A stretch of 12,996 bases of DNA, taken from Dehalococcoidia bacterium UBA4060 (lineage in GTDB: Bacteria; Chloroflexota; Dehalococcoidia; GIF9; UBA5629). Each line of letters begins with the position of its first letter. Position 1 is the first letter of the stretch. The translations under genes were made by a program, and so were the position numbers. This document shows, piece by piece, positions 6,439 to 12,996 of the stretch. The stretch covers positions 1 to 12,996 of the forward strand of contig DFZI01000036.1 of NCBI GenBank assembly GCA_002383665.1. Direction: 5' to 3'. A model generated the notes under the pieces. That model did no database searches, was not told where the DNA came from, and worked only from the letters and a program-made list of their open reading frames with translations.

Positions 6439-8154
6439 TCACGGCGAGGCATCCAATGCTTTGGATAGTATTGATTTAATGGTTTCAGCCAGGCCTTCGA
6501 GTGGCAAGTGTTGTGAGTCCTTTTCCTTTCGCCACTTAATCTCAGCGGCATTTTCCCTGAGTGTGCGGGGGCTGATCACGATCCGGAGGGGGATACCGAT
6601 TAAATCAGCATCGTTGAATTTGACTCCCGGTGATTCTGGCCTGTCATCAAAAAGCACCTCAACGCCGATGGCAGTTAGATTATTATATAGCTTCTCTGCT
6701 GCCCGTGCGACGTCGGCAGCATCGTCTTTTATCGGACACAGGTAGACCTGAAAAGGTGCAATGGGGAGTGGCCAGATAATACCTTTTTCATCATGGTTCT
6801 GCTCGATAGCCGCAGCCAGAAGACGGCCTAATCCGATTCCATAACAGCCCATGATAACCGGCTTATAGTTACCTTCCCTGTCAAGAAAGTATGCTCCCAA
6901 TTTTTCGCTAAGGAAGGTGCCCAGCTTGAAAACATGACCAACTTCGATGCCACGTTCGGTCTTGGCAGGCTTCTGGCACCTGGGGCAGGGGTCACCGGCA
7001 CGTGCTTTTGCTATATCAACGATCATATCTGCCTTAAAATCACGCAGAAAGTTGACATTTTTAAGATGTGTATCTTGCTTGTTGGCTCCGGCCACGAAGT
7101 TGCTGCCCAGCTTGACAGAATCGTCAGCCACGATTTTAATACCTTCCAATCCAATGGGTGAGGCATACCCGGCTACGATGCCTGTCTGCTGCACCTCGGC
7201 CTCGGTGGCCATGTGCATCTCGGTACACTTTAGCACATTCTTAAGTTTAGTCTCGTTGACCTCAAAATCCCCTCTGATCACAACGAAGACCACCTGCCCA
7301 TCGCACACATAAAATACCGATTTAAGCGTCCTGTCAGTCGTGATATTCAGGAAACCTGCAACTTCATCTATAGATCTGAGGCCGGGCGTGGCAACCTCTT
7401 CCACTGCCAACATTGCCTCATTTTTGCCAGCTGGCTTGATGCTGGTGGCCTTTTCAATATTAGCGGCATATCCGCATGCCGGGCAGAAAATAATCTCGTC
7501 CTCACCGCTTTCTACCAGGAGCATGAATTCGTGTGAGGCCTTGCCACCTATGGCGCCACTGTCAGCCTCAACCATCACGGCCGAAAGACCACAGCGTGAG
7601 TAGATGTTTTTGTAAGCTTGCACCATCTTACCATAGCTTTCATCCAGTCCGGCGTCGTCAGCATCGAAACTGTAAAGATCCTTCATAAAAAACTCACGTA
7701 CACGCAGCAAGCCGCCACGGGGTCGAGGCTCGTCCCTGAATTTGTTCTGGATCTGATAAAGAAGTTGGGGCAGGTCGCGGTAGCTCTGAACAGTATGCCG
7801 CACCAGGTCGGTAATGATCTCTTCATGTGTTGGGCCCAGTGCCATGACGTGGCCCTTGCGATCCTTCAGGGTAAACAGAGTCTTATCAAACGAGGGTAAT
7901 CTGCCAGATTTTTCCCACAGCTCCATCGGCTGTAAAGAAGGCATCATCAATTCCTGCCCACCAGCGGCATCCATCTCTTCACGGATAATGTTCTCGATTT
8001 TGCGGAAGGCGCGCCAGCCCAGGGGCAGATAGGAATAAACACCTGTTGAAACCTGCTGTATCATTCCGGCGCGCACAAGGTAGCTATGGCTGATGCACTC
8101 GGCATCGGAAGGCGCCTCCTTCAGTGACCTGCCTAATAACCTGGAAAACCGCAT
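6439..8154 (-). CDS. proS: Prolyl-tRNA synthetase, bacterial type with editing domain
   Basis: This enzyme charges tRNA-Pro and hydrolyses mischarged Ala-tRNA-Pro. The 571-residue length and domain order are those of the bacterial form. The N-terminus MRFSRLLGRSLKEAPSDAECISH is followed by motif 1 (TGVYSYLPLGWRAFRKIENI), TxE-like LGPTHEEI, and motif 2 around NKFRDEPRPRGGLLRVREF. An inserted YbaK-like editing domain runs about 230-385 and keeps the lysine in DRTLKSVFYV. Motif 3 GCYGIGLGRLLAAAIEQ begins at about 436 with Cys437. The anticodon-binding domain fills the last ~100 residues. I chose ATG at 8154 because GAGGG lies 7 bases upstream and the protein then begins at the conserved MRxSRL. 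The in-frame TTG at 8178 would add eight unconserved residues. It follows ispG after 95 bases. Confidence 0.97.
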   Translation of the reverse strand: MRFSRLLGRSLKEAPSDAECISHSYLVRAGMIQQVSTGVYSYLPLGWRAFRKIENIIREEMDAAGGQELMMPSLQPMELWEKSGRLPSFDKTLFTLKDRKGHVMALGPTHEEIITDLVRHTVQSYRDLPQLLYQIQNKFRDEPRPRGGLLRVREFFMKDLYSFDADDAGLDESYGKMVQAYKNIYSRCGLSAVMVEADSGAIGGKASHEFMLLVESGEDEIIFCPACGYAANIEKATSIKPAGKNEAMLAVEEVATPGLRSIDEVAGFLNITTDRTLKSVFYVCDGQVVFVVIRGDFEVNETKLKNVLKCTEMHMATEAEVQQTGIVAGYASPIGLEGIKIVADDSVKLGSNFVAGANKQDTHLKNVNFLRDFKADMIVDIAKARAGDPCPRCQKPAKTERGIEVGHVFKLGTFLSEKLGAYFLDREGNYKPVIMGCYGIGLGRLLAAAIEQNHDEKGIIWPLPIAPFQVYLCPIKDDAADVARAAEKLYNNLTAIGVEVLFDDRPESPGVKFNDADLIGIPLRIVISPRTLRENAAEIKWRKEKDSQHLPLEGLAETIKSILSKALDASP

Positions 8155-8161
8155 ACTATTA

Positions 8162-8166
8162 CCCTC
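8162..8166 (-). promoter_or_regulatory. proS: proS Shine-Dalgarno
   Basis: On the minus strand GAGGG sits seven bases before the ATG at 8154. It lies inside the alternative, longer reading from TTG 8178, and therefore decides the start in favour of 8154. Confidence 0.75.
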
Positions 8167-8188
8167 ACAAGTATTCAATAAACAGCGT

Positions 8189-8217
8189 ATTTTAGAATAT
8201 TTTGATGTTAATTTAAA
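8189..8217 (-). promoter_or_regulatory. Candidate proS promoter
   Basis: In the 95-base ispG-proS gap, the minus strand carries TTTAAA (plus positions 8212-8217) and TAAAAT (8189-8194) separated by exactly 17 bases. This resembles a sigma-70 type promoter with two -35 mismatches and one -10 mismatch, and it would leave a leader of about 30 bases. The region is AT-rich, so chance matches are likely. No terminator hairpin separates ispG from proS, and read-through is equally possible. Confidence 0.3.
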
Positions 8218-8249
8218 TGATGCTGTGATAAATAGGTAGACTGTAAAAA

Positions 8250-9299
8250 TTACTTAAGCCTTTCAATCTCAGTGATGAGAGCATTGAGAAAATTGGCCTC
8301 ATCTACGGTTCGGACGTTTTTACCGTTCCGGAAAATCATGCCTCGCCCCTTACCGCAGGCTATACCCACATCAGCGTCTCTGGCCTCGCCCGGTCCGTTG
8401 ACAACGCACCCCATGACAGCCACCTTAATGGGACTCGTCACATTTTGCAGGTAGTCGTTGACTGCTTGTACCAGAGCAAGTGTATCGACCTCTGCGCGGC
8501 CGCAGGTAGGGCAACTAACCAGTGTCGGACCATGCTGCCGCAGGTTAAGCGATTTGAGTATCTCATAGGCGGCAAATACTTCCTCACGAGGATGTGTGCT
8601 GAGAGAGACGCGGATGGTATCCCCGATGCCTTCATTGAGCAGGATGCCTATACCGACCGCACTCCTGATCACGCCGGTACGGGGGAGTCCAGCTTCGGTG
8701 ATGCCTATATGCAGGGGGTAGTCAACTTTCTTTGCAATGGTGCGGTAGGCCTGCACAGTGGATGGCACATCAAATGCCTTGAGTGCTATCTTGATCAGGT
8801 CGAACCCCATGCTCTCCAGCAGCTCCACCTCAGCCATGGCCAGATGCACCATGTATTGAACGTTAGTCTGTCCTTTAGGCCTGCCGGGCGGCAAGCTGCC
8901 GAAATTAACGCCTATGCGTATGGGTATTTGATGATCCTTTGCTGCCAGGACAACCTGTTTAATATGGTCTTTGTCCCGTATGTTGCCGGGGTTTAGACGC
9001 AGGGCATCAGCACCGGATTTGATCGAGGCTAATGCCAGCCGATAATCGAAATGGATATCAGCTATTAAGGGGATGTTGATCCTTTTCTTGATCTCCCTGA
9101 TAGCTGAAGCAGATTCCCGATCGGGCACAGCAACACGGATGATCTCACAGTCACAGTCTTCAAGCTCCTTTATCTGGCTGACAGTGGATTTTATATCTCT
9201 CGTGTCGGTCTTGGTCATTGATTGAACTCTGACAGGGGCTCCGCCTCCTACTGTGACATCCCCTATGCTGATGGCTCGCGAGCTTCGTCGCTTGTTCAA
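8250..9299 (-). CDS. ispG: 4-hydroxy-3-methylbut-2-enyl diphosphate synthase
   Basis: IspG (GcpE) reductively opens MEcPP to HMBPP, the penultimate step of the MEP isoprenoid pathway, using a [4Fe-4S] cluster. The 349-residue product has the two-domain short bacterial form. An N-terminal TIM barrel runs to about 245 (PVRVQSMTKTDTRD, IIRVAVPDRES, PLIADIHFDYRLAL, LRLNPGNI, RIGVNFGSL). A C-terminal cluster domain follows. The ligands are visible as Cys263 and Cys266 (SCPTCGR), Cys298 (MGCVVNGPGE) and Glu305. It starts with TTG, whose bases overlap the rseP TGA (TTGA, 4 bases). The resulting N-terminus (MNKRRSSRAISIGDV) matches family norms, and GGGAGAAAG lies upstream within rseP. Translational coupling to rseP is likely. 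Confidence 0.97.
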   Translation of the reverse strand: MNKRRSSRAISIGDVTVGGGAPVRVQSMTKTDTRDIKSTVSQIKELEDCDCEIIRVAVPDRESASAIREIKKRINIPLIADIHFDYRLALASIKSGADALRLNPGNIRDKDHIKQVVLAAKDHQIPIRIGVNFGSLPPGRPKGQTNVQYMVHLAMAEVELLESMGFDLIKIALKAFDVPSTVQAYRTIAKKVDYPLHIGITEAGLPRTGVIRSAVGIGILLNEGIGDTIRVSLSTHPREEVFAAYEILKSLNLRQHGPTLVSCPTCGRAEVDTLALVQAVNDYLQNVTSPIKVAVMGCVVNGPGEARDADVGIACGKGRGMIFRNGKNVRTVDEANFLNALITEIERLK

Positions 9300-10354
9300 G
9301 GCAGAAGACTTTCTCCCATGATCAGCCGGGTAACATCGAAATATGTGATCACCAGTATCAATGCCATAAGTGCAATGAATCCGATCGTATGTACAAGCCC
9401 TTCTTTTTGAGGTGATATTTTCTTGCCGCGCCTGACCAATTCCAAAAAGACGAAGATGAGGCGGCCGCCATCAAGGGCAGGGAAAGGGAAAAGGTTAAAT
9501 ACGCCAAGGTTAATGCTGATGAGAGCGGTAAACTCAAGCAGGGGGCTGATTCCCGCCTTTACTACCTGTCCGGTAAGCTGAGCAATGGCAACTGGCCCTG
9601 CCAGTTGTGGAGCGGTGCTCCTGACAAACCAACTTATAACCTCGTTTCGGAAAAGTACCAGTATTTCCCAGCAGTGTATAAAGCCATTGGGGAGGGCTTC
9701 CCAGAATGGCATTGATTCAGTTACTATTGCAGCATTAGCGGATTCTAAGATGACCCCGGTAGCTCCCTCTCCCTGTGGCGGGTTCCAGCGAGGTCTAACT
9801 ACGATTGTTTGCTCGGTCAAATCAGGTTTTTGGACTACCATGCTGACCTGTTCGCCGAGGTGAAGCTGTATTTGATAACTTAGTACGGAACGATTTTTAA
9901 CAATCTGATCGTTGATTTTTAGGATGCGATCACCGGCCTCAATGCCGGCTGCCTGAGCAGGCGACCCTGCGGCGACATCTTTGATCATCACCTTTTCCAG
10001 GGTGACATCATGCGGGATCATGAAACTGATCATGAAAAGTAGCACTGGCAACAGGATGTTCAACAATGATCCGGCGCTTAGCACAAGTATCCTGGCTGGT
10101 ATGCTTTTGCTGGCCAGGCTACCTGGCTCAGAGGGGTCTTCTTCTCCTGCCAGCTTGGTAAATCCTCCCATAGGTATGGCATTGATTGAATAGACAGTTT
10201 CACCCTTCTTAATTCCCCAGATGCGGGGTGGAAAGCCGATGCCGAATTCTTCCACCTTGACTTTGCAAAGCTTGGCCGTAATGAAATGACCGAACTCGTG
10301 CGTTAGCACCAGAACGATCAACATGATTATAAATATAAGTATAGTCTGTAACAT
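9296..10354 (-). CDS. rseP: Site-2 intramembrane zinc metalloprotease, RseP family
   Basis: Members cut transmembrane segments of anti-sigma factors or clear leftover signal peptides within the cytoplasmic membrane. The 352-residue product has a first membrane helix (about 4-26) carrying the zinc site H19-E20-x-x-H23. A second helix spans about 88-113, and one PDZ domain follows (about 117-190, with GSPAQAAGIEAGDRILKIND). A conserved AGPVAIAQLTG loop lies at about 252-262. Helix three leads into NLFPFPALDGGR, with the third zinc ligand Asp295. A final helix spans about 319-341. Its ATG shares one base with the dxr stop (TAATG), with AAGGA just upstream. The anti-sigma or other substrate is not visible here. 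Confidence 0.95.
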   Translation of the reverse strand: MLQTILIFIIMLIVLVLTHEFGHFITAKLCKVKVEEFGIGFPPRIWGIKKGETVYSINAIPMGGFTKLAGEEDPSEPGSLASKSIPARILVLSAGSLLNILLPVLLFMISFMIPHDVTLEKVMIKDVAAGSPAQAAGIEAGDRILKINDQIVKNRSVLSYQIQLHLGEQVSMVVQKPDLTEQTIVVRPRWNPPQGEGATGVILESANAAIVTESMPFWEALPNGFIHCWEILVLFRNEVISWFVRSTAPQLAGPVAIAQLTGQVVKAGISPLLEFTALISINLGVFNLFPFPALDGGRLIFVFLELVRRGKKISPQKEGLVHTIGFIALMALILVITYFDVTRLIMGESLLP

Positions 10355-11487
10355 TATTGTCCTTCAGTTGCTGCCTTGAGTGCGATTTCCCTGGCCAGGG
10401 CATCTGTTGAAAGAATATCCTCCAGCCTGGAGCACTGCGAAGGCTTGTGTAAGTTTAATACTGTTTCAATAATACGGGCAATGTCAGTGAATTTTATTTT
10501 ATTTTCCAGGAATAATTGTACGGCAATCTCGTCTGCCGCGCATAATGCGACCGGATAAGAAGCACCTTTTCTCGCTGCTTCCAGAGCCAGTTTCAAGCAG
10601 GGGAATTGATCGTAATTTACTGGTTCTAAGGTCAATTCTCGGATCATGTTGAAATCGATTCGTGAGAGCGACGGGTTATCGATCCTCTCGGGATAAAATA
10701 ATGCGTATTGGATGGGCAGACGCATATCGGGTATGCTAAGTTGAGCCTTGATGGACCCGTCGATGAACTCTACCATGGAATGAATGACGCTTTGTCTATG
10801 TATAAGTATCTCAATTCTTTCGTAAGGGATATTGAACAGCCAGTGGGCTTCTATTGCTTCCATTCCCTTATTAAATAGTGTAGCAGAGTCAATAGTTACC
10901 TTTTTCCCCATCTTCCAGGTTGGGTGGGTTAGAGCCTGTTTCACCGTGACATCTGTGAGCTTTGACTGTGGATGACTGAAAAATGGCCCGCCAGATGCAG
11001 TAAGCAGCAATCTTTTTATTTCGCTAGTCTCGCCGCGCAAACATTGCCAGACAGCACTATGTTCGCTGTCTATGGGCAGGATAGTTGATTTATGCTGTGT
11101 TGCCATGCTGGTAATGATTTCTCCGGCCATGACCAAGATCTCTTTGTTGGCTATAGCGACGGTTTTCCCGGCCTGGATAGCTGCGAGTGCGGGCTGGAGG
11201 CCTGTCTTGCCTGTAGTCGCTATAATTACCAGGTCGATGTCCGGACGCGAGGACATTTCTTCTAATGACAGGTGACCATCCTTGCCTTTAACTTTGGTGT
11301 TATCACTGCAGAAGGTAAAACGGGGCTGAAACTCAGCAACCTGATATGAAAAATCTTTAATATTATTACCGGCAGCAAGACAGGTTATTTCGAACCTGTC
11401 CCTGAAAAGACGGATGACTTCCAGCGTCTGATAGCCTATAGATCCGGTTGAACCGAGGATAGCCAGTTTTTTAATTGTTTTTCTCAT
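10354..11487 (-). CDS. dxr: 1-deoxy-D-xylulose 5-phosphate reductoisomerase
   Basis: Dxr converts DXP to MEP with NADPH, the first committed step of the MEP pathway. It is 377 residues long, close to the usual 380-400. The NADPH fold starts with ILGSTGSIGYQTLEVI (10-25). Lys115 lies in AIANKEILVMAGE. Metal ligands appear as Asp140 and Glu142 in LPIDSEHSA, and Glu210. Ser166 lies in TASGGPF. The substrate-binding segment SATLFNKGMEAIE starts at 201, with Asn206 and Lys207. His188 sits in HPTWKMG. Minor deviations are HRQSVIHSM where HPQS is usual (Arg231) and AADE where AANE is common. Catalytic residues are intact. It is first in the minus-strand cluster, and the ATG has no evident Shine-Dalgarno. 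Confidence 0.97.
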   Translation of the reverse strand: MRKTIKKLAILGSTGSIGYQTLEVIRLFRDRFEITCLAAGNNIKDFSYQVAEFQPRFTFCSDNTKVKGKDGHLSLEEMSSRPDIDLVIIATTGKTGLQPALAAIQAGKTVAIANKEILVMAGEIITSMATQHKSTILPIDSEHSAVWQCLRGETSEIKRLLLTASGGPFFSHPQSKLTDVTVKQALTHPTWKMGKKVTIDSATLFNKGMEAIEAHWLFNIPYERIEILIHRQSVIHSMVEFIDGSIKAQLSIPDMRLPIQYALFYPERIDNPSLSRIDFNMIRELTLEPVNYDQFPCLKLALEAARKGASYPVALCAADEIAVQLFLENKIKFTDIARIIETVLNLHKPSQCSRLEDILSTDALAREIALKAATEGQ

Positions 11488-11501
11488 GTTGTTTGACTAT
11501 C

Positions 11502-11525
11502 ATATGTTACTTCAAATCAACATAT
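11502..11525. promoter_or_regulatory. Dyad in dxr / enoyl-CoA hydratase divergent region
   Basis: A perfect 7+7 inverted repeat, ATATGTT (11502-11508) and AACATAT (11519-11525), has a 10-base spacer, so the half-site centres are 17 bases apart. It lies 15 bases upstream of the dxr ATG and would overlap a -10-like TATGAT on the minus strand. It could be a regulator-binding site or an RNA hairpin in a dxr leader. AT-rich DNA yields such dyads by chance, so function is unproven. Confidence 0.35.
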
Positions 11526-11580
11526 CACGCTATTATTTTGAAAAAGCCCTTTTCTTGGGGGAAGATTTACTGATTTGAGT

Positions 11581-11586
11581 TATAAT
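11581..11586 (+). promoter_or_regulatory. -10 box for the acyl-CoA operon
   Basis: A perfect TATAAT stands 32 bases before the enoyl-CoA hydratase ATG and predicts a leader of about 25 bases. No good -35 hexamer sits 16-18 bases upstream. TTGGGG at 11555-11560 is 20 bases away. The promoter may therefore depend on an activator or be weak. Confidence 0.45.
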
Positions 11587-11618
11587 GTAGTGCGAAATTA
11601 AACAATCAAGGAGGGAAT

Positions 11619-12395
11619 ATGGCTTACGATACTTTAATATTAGAAAAGGAAGGTGCGGTAGGGATCATCACTTTGAACAGGCCCCCGGTACACTCGTTTA
11701 ATTATCCTGCAATCACCAATCTTGGCCTGGCTATGGATGAGCTTATTAAAGATAAAGCTATAAGGACCATTATCATAACCGGCGCTGGCGATAAAGCATT
11801 TTCGGCTGGTTTTGATATCTCCAGCTTTACAGACCCAATGAATGCCTGGATGCCACGTGCCGGGCATAACACTTATAACAAGATCGAAAAATCACCCAAG
11901 CCTGTAATTGCTGCTATTAATGGATATGCTTTGGGTGGTGGCTTTGAGCTGACACTGGCATGCCATTTCCGTGTGATGGTGGATGCAGAGAAGGCTGTTC
12001 TTGGTCTGCCTGAGATCACCTTGGGTATAATCCCAGGCTGGGGTGGTACGCAAAGGCTACCGCGGCTGCTTGGCCGTACAAAGGCACTGGAAATTGCGTT
12101 GCTGGGCAGAAGAATTAATGCCAGGGAGGCTTATGAGTGGGGTTTGCTGAATAAGGTCTCCAAGCCTGGTGAGGTGCTGAAGGATGCCAAGGAAATTGCC
12201 GCTAATTTGAGTAAACGAGCACCGCTGGCCTTGAAGTCTATACTCAACGGAGTAGTTCTTGGGCAGGATACAAACATGGCTGCAGGTATTGAAATCGAAC
12301 TGGAGGGTTCAGCTACTGTCAGCTCTTCCAAAGATGCCCTTGAGGGAATGACCGCTTTCATGGAAAAAAGGGAAGCTAAATTTATCGGCGAATAA
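11619..12395 (+). CDS. Enoyl-CoA hydratase/isomerase (crotonase) family protein
   Basis: Crotonases of this type hydrate 2-enoyl-CoA to 3-hydroxyacyl-CoA in beta-oxidation. The 258-residue protein is the normal single-domain length. The oxyanion-hole segments are FSAGFDISSF (61-70) and NGYALGGGFELTLACH (101-116). Both catalytic glutamates of true hydratases are present, Glu110 in GGGFEL and Glu132 in GLPEITLG, followed by IIPGWGGTQRLPRLLG. The two glutamates are 22 residues apart rather than the usual 20, because of two extra residues in the intervening strand. AAGGAGGG at 11608-11615 gives a very strong ribosome site and fixes the ATG. A dehydrogenase for the next reaction starts 23 bases downstream, in the same direction. 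Isomerase or other crotonase activity cannot be excluded. Confidence 0.92.
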   Translation: MAYDTLILEKEGAVGIITLNRPPVHSFNYPAITNLGLAMDELIKDKAIRTIIITGAGDKAFSAGFDISSFTDPMNAWMPRAGHNTYNKIEKSPKPVIAAINGYALGGGFELTLACHFRVMVDAEKAVLGLPEITLGIIPGWGGTQRLPRLLGRTKALEIALLGRRINAREAYEWGLLNKVSKPGEVLKDAKEIAANLSKRAPLALKSILNGVVLGQDTNMAAGIEIELEGSATVSSSKDALEGMTAFMEKREAKFIGE

Positions 12396-12418
12396 AATAA
12401 TTATAGGAGTGTGATCAA

Positions 12419-12996
12419 ATGAAAGTGTCAGACATTAAAACAATCGCAGTAATTGGTGCTGGTGACATGGGTCATGGTATTGGCGAAGTTGCCGCTATGG
12501 CCGGCTATAAGGTTAACATGTACGATATCAAGCAGGAATTTGTTGACAAGGGCTTGGCCAAGATTAAGGAGAGCTTGGGAAAACAGGTCAGTAAGCAAAA
12601 GATGTCACAGGCAGACATGGATGCTGTCATGAAACGCTTATCTGGCTATATTGTAATGAAGGATGCAGTCAAGGATGCTGATTATGTAATTGAAGCTGTC
12701 CCAGAGATACTTGATCTCAAGCTTAAGATCTTTAAGGAGCTGGATGAGGATACTCCCAAACACGCGATTCTGGCCTCCAATACTTCCAATATGAGCATTA
12801 CACAGATGGCAGAAGCCACAAAAAAGCCGGATAAGGTACTTGGCCTGCATTTCTTCAATCCGCCGGCTATGATGTTGCTGGTAGAGGTCATCCGTGGCAA
12901 GAAGACATCCGATGAGACAATGGATGTATCTGTCGAATTGGTTAAGAGTATGAAAAACTTTAGAGGCACAATGGTACCGGTCAGGGTTGAGAAAGA
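12419..12996 (+). CDS. 3-hydroxyacyl-CoA dehydrogenase, N-terminal part (cut by window end)
   Basis: This family oxidises 3-hydroxyacyl-CoA to 3-ketoacyl-CoA with NAD, directly after the hydratase step. The reading frame is open for 192 codons to the window edge. The NAD-binding Rossmann fold begins TIAVIGAGDMGHGIG (8-22), with Asp36 at the end of the second strand. VIEAVPE (90-96) is followed by LASNTSNMSI (119-127) and LHFFNPPAMMLLVEVIRG (143-160), which carries the catalytic His144, Asn147 and Glu156. The last visible residues lead toward the C-terminal domain (VPVRVEK). AGGAG at 12405-12409 lies 9 bases before the ATG. The PPAMMLL form of the HFFNP segment recalls bacterial and archaeal proteins in which this domain is sometimes fused to a crotonase. 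A stand-alone protein or a fusion cannot be decided here. Confidence 0.93.
   Translation, partial: MKVSDIKTIAVIGAGDMGHGIGEVAAMAGYKVNMYDIKQEFVDKGLAKIKESLGKQVSKQKMSQADMDAVMKRLSGYIVMKDAVKDADYVIEAVPEILDLKLKIFKELDEDTPKHAILASNTSNMSITQMAEATKKPDKVLGLHFFNPPAMMLLVEVIRGKKTSDETMDVSVELVKSMKNFRGTMVPVRVEK

Noticed and set aside
6427..6442. Dyad GTGAT / ATCAC at the proS stop codon
   Set aside because: The stem is five base pairs and overlaps coding sequence. It is not followed by a U-run and is likely chance.
8155..8178. Longer proS from TTG 8178
   Set aside because: GAGGG at 8162-8166 sits inside this extension, and the conserved MRxSRL start is at 8154.
8445..8996. 183-codon plus-strand open frame opposite ispG
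   Set aside because: It lies wholly antisense to a gene with intact catalytic residues, has no recognisable domain and looks like a codon-bias shadow.
10661..10800. Arg231 and AADE deviations in Dxr as evidence of lost function
   Set aside because: All metal- and substrate-binding residues I can name are intact, and these positions vary in the family, so the enzyme is most likely active.

Overview
This is an ordinary bacterial chromosomal window of housekeeping genes with a short acyl-CoA metabolism block at its right edge. Base composition looks moderate (mid-40s percent GC by eye, not counted). Gene order and protein style suggest a Dehalococcoidia-like member of the Chloroflexota. The reasons are the infC-rpmI-rplT-pheS-pheT block, the dxr-rseP-ispG-proS block, an ADP-forming acyl-CoA synthetase-like protein, and a crotonase next to a 3-hydroxyacyl-CoA dehydrogenase. 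This placement is inference from general knowledge, not a search result. Nothing in the window identifies the taxon decisively.

Layout. Positions 1-4760 (+ strand) hold a translation operon: IF3 (infC), ribosomal proteins L35 (rpmI) and L20 (rplT), and both subunits of phenylalanyl-tRNA synthetase (pheS, pheT). The genes are separated by 0-19 bases. Positions 4867-6264 (+) hold a lone 465-residue alpha-type subunit of the NDP-forming acyl-CoA synthetase family, with no beta (ATP-grasp) partner beside it. Positions 6265-6438 are a convergent gap. Positions 6439-11487 (- strand) hold, in transcription order, dxr, rseP, ispG and proS. Dxr and IspG are two steps of the MEP isoprenoid pathway. RseP is a site-2 intramembrane protease, and ProS is prolyl-tRNA synthetase. 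The first three overlap by 1 and 4 bases, while proS follows after 95 bases and may have its own promoter. Positions 11488-11618 are a divergent promoter region. Positions 11619-12996 (+) hold an enoyl-CoA hydratase and the first 192 codons of a 3-hydroxyacyl-CoA dehydrogenase. These are consecutive beta-oxidation steps.

How the genes relate. The left operon co-produces an initiation factor, two 50S proteins and an aminoacyl-tRNA synthetase, a grouping known in many bacteria. Its most instructive detail is the start of infC. The only well-placed Shine-Dalgarno sequence points to an AUA codon at 107, which fits the known use of non-AUG starts for IF3 self-regulation. The minus-strand cluster is a familiar bacterial neighbourhood. 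The acyl-CoA genes on both sides of it suggest fatty- or organic-acid metabolism.

I found no tRNA, rRNA, CRISPR array, insertion sequence, T-box or clear riboswitch, and no system that looks undescribed. The findings are small-scale: start-codon choice, motif deviations, a dyad in the divergent promoter region, and operon architecture.
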